Shown here: one piece after another, positions 52,024 through 52,969 of the stretch
Position numbering within the stretch: position 1 is the first letter of the stretch
Layout: the number at the start of each line of letters is the position of its first letter
Made by a program: the position numbers and the translations under genes
The notes under the pieces: generated by a model
Told to the model about the DNA's origin: nothing
Seen by the model: the letters and a program-made list of their open reading frames with translations, nothing else
The model's database searches: none
NCBI GenBank assembly: GCA_900467745.1
Contig: UBQW01000017.1
Coordinates: 88,666 to 141,634 of the forward strand
Direction of reading: 5' to 3'
From: Hyphomicrobiales bacterium
GTDB taxonomy: Bacteria; Pseudomonadota; Alphaproteobacteria; Rhizobiales; Rhizobiaceae
Length of the DNA stretch: 52,969 nucleotides

Positions 52024-52901
52024 GCGATCTCGCCACGTACAACTTCGCCTATCTCGACGAACAGACCAAGCGGATGATCCGCCGCGCCATCCTGAAGGCG
52101 ATCGCCATCCCCGGCTATCAGGTGCCCTTCGCCTCGCGCGAAATGCCGATGCCTTATGGCTGGGGCACCGGCGGCGTGCAGGTCACGGCCTCGATCATCG
52201 GCCCCGATGATGTGCTGAAGGTCATCGACCAGGGCGCCGACGACACGACGAATGCCGTCTCCATCCGCGCCTTCTTCCAGAAGGTCGCCAATGTCGCGGT
52301 GACCACGCACACCAAGGATGCCACCATCATCCAGACCCGCCACCGCATTCCGGAAGAAAAGCTCGGCGCGGGCCAGGTGCTGGTCTACCAGGTGCCGATC
52401 CCCGAGCCGCTGCGCTTCCTCGAGCCGCGCGAGACCGAGACCCGCAAGATGCACGCGCTTGAGGAATACGGCCTCATGCACGTCAAGCTCTACGAGGATA
52501 TCGCTCACAACGGCCGCATCTCCAAGACCTACGCCTACCCGGTCAAGGTCGCCGGCCGCTACGTCATGGACCCGTCGCCGACGCCGAAATTCGACAATCC
52601 GAAAATGCACATGTCGGATGCGCTTCAGCTCTTCGGCGCCGGCCGCGAAAAACGCATCTACGCCGTCCCGCCCTACACCGAAGTCGTCAGCCTCGATTTC
52701 GAGGACCACCCCTTCGAAATCCAGCGCTTCGGCAAGCCCTGTGCGCTCTGCGGCGCCGAGGACGTCTATCTCGACGAGGTGATCCTGGACGACAAGGGCG
52801 GCCGCATGTTCGTCTGCTCGGATACGGATCATTGCGAGGATCGCCGGGAGCACGGCCATGTCGGCGAGATGCTGGCGCAGGGTCGGGAGGCGGCGGAATG
52901 A
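52020..52901 (+). CDS. phnJ: C-P lyase radical SAM subunit PhnJ
   Basis: A 293-residue enzyme that breaks the C-P bond. The four Cys of the unusual iron-sulphur site are at 241, 244, 266 and 272 (CALC with 21 residues, then C with 5 residues to the last C), the same spacing as in E. coli PhnJ, and the glycyl-radical position Gly32 (AIPGYQVPF) is kept. Following phnK and phnL are cut off by the window end; the next 68 bases hold a repeat. Confidence 0.97.
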   Translation: MSDLATYNFAYLDEQTKRMIRRAILKAIAIPGYQVPFASREMPMPYGWGTGGVQVTASIIGPDDVLKVIDQGADDTTNAVSIRAFFQKVANVAVTTHTKDATIIQTRHRIPEEKLGAGQVLVYQVPIPEPLRFLEPRETETRKMHALEEYGLMHVKLYEDIAHNGRISKTYAYPVKVAGRYVMDPSPTPKFDNPKMHMSDALQLFGAGREKRIYAVPPYTEVVSLDFEDHPFEIQRFGKPCALCGAEDVYLDEVILDDKGGRMFVCSDTDHCEDRREHGHVGEMLAQGREAAE

Positions 52902-52934
52902 GGGCGCTTCAAGTTCGGCGTTCTGCCGGGGATA

Positions 52935-52969
52935 CCCCCCTCTGCTCTGCCGGGCATCTCCCCCACAAG
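52935..52969. repeat. Rhizobial intergenic repeat, start only
   Basis: The last bases (CCTCTGCTCTGCCGGGCATC and then TCCCCCACAAG) match, from memory, a palindromic intergenic element very common in Rhizobiaceae genomes (RIME/ABC-like). It lies just after phnJ and continues past the window. Confidence 0.5.

Noticed and set aside
1..52969. CRISPR arrays, insertion sequences, prophage genes, rRNA
   Set aside because: No regular spaced repeats, transposase motifs, phage genes or rRNA stretches were seen.

Overview
The window reads as a chromosomal segment of a Rhizobium-type alphaproteobacterium (Rhizobium/Agrobacterium group). The reasons are the GC-rich codon use with almost no non-coding space, the complete tad/cpa (ctp) Flp-pilus operon with a CtrA-type box, rhizobial-type versions of the yejABEF, phnGHIJ and nucleoside-salvage genes, and an intergenic repeat at the right edge typical of Rhizobiaceae. 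This placement is inference from gene content; no search was run. Most of the window is ordinary core genome. I found no phage, insertion sequence, CRISPR array or rRNA.

Layout. 1-3321: end of an amidase gene, an NlpC/P60 cell-wall hydrolase, a MarR regulator and an M17 aminopeptidase. 3466-15966: the Flp/Tad pilus locus. A TPR lipoprotein (TadD-like) faces a LysE exporter gene broken by a one-base frameshift. The minus-strand series is flp pilin, cpaA, cpaB, cpaC, cpaD, cpaE, cpaF, tadB, tadC. A divergent plus-strand trio holds a CpaC-N-like protein and two TadE-like pseudopilins. 16074-27666: nucleoside salvage, with deoB-add-upp on plus and, on minus, a BMP-type nucleoside ABC importer followed by cdd-punA-deoC-deoA. 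These genes would import nucleosides, deaminate and phosphorolyse them, and feed deoxyribose 5-phosphate to glycolysis.

28038-31631: a small membrane protein, tRNA-Ser(GGA), an L,D-transpeptidase lipoprotein, nicotinate phosphoribosyltransferase and a small single-span protein. 31717-39388: the yejABEF peptide importer, with a PIN-domain toxin-antitoxin pair set between yejE and yejF by one-base stop/start overlaps, and a GhrA-like reductase at the end. 39503-48315: a TetR/isochorismatase-like divergent pair with tandem palindromic operators, a MepA-type murein endopeptidase, mgsA, glk, an MsbA-like exporter, dapB-gpmA and an HxlR/short-chain dehydrogenase divergent pair.

48399-52969: a small scarred region (a truncated HigA-like antitoxin and an orphan ribbon-helix-helix antitoxin flanked by a 36-bp duplication of the phnF 3' end), then phnF and divergent phnGHIJ of the C-P lyase pathway, with a Pho-box-like repeat and an inverted repeat between them. 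The window ends in a rhizobial intergenic repeat.

The observations most worth following are the toxin-antitoxin pair wired into the yej operon, the phnF-end duplication around the orphan antitoxin, the CtrA-type boxes at the pilus locus, the tandem operators at 40110-40147, the structured leader of the BMP gene and the lysE frameshift. I did not find a clearly new multi-gene system.
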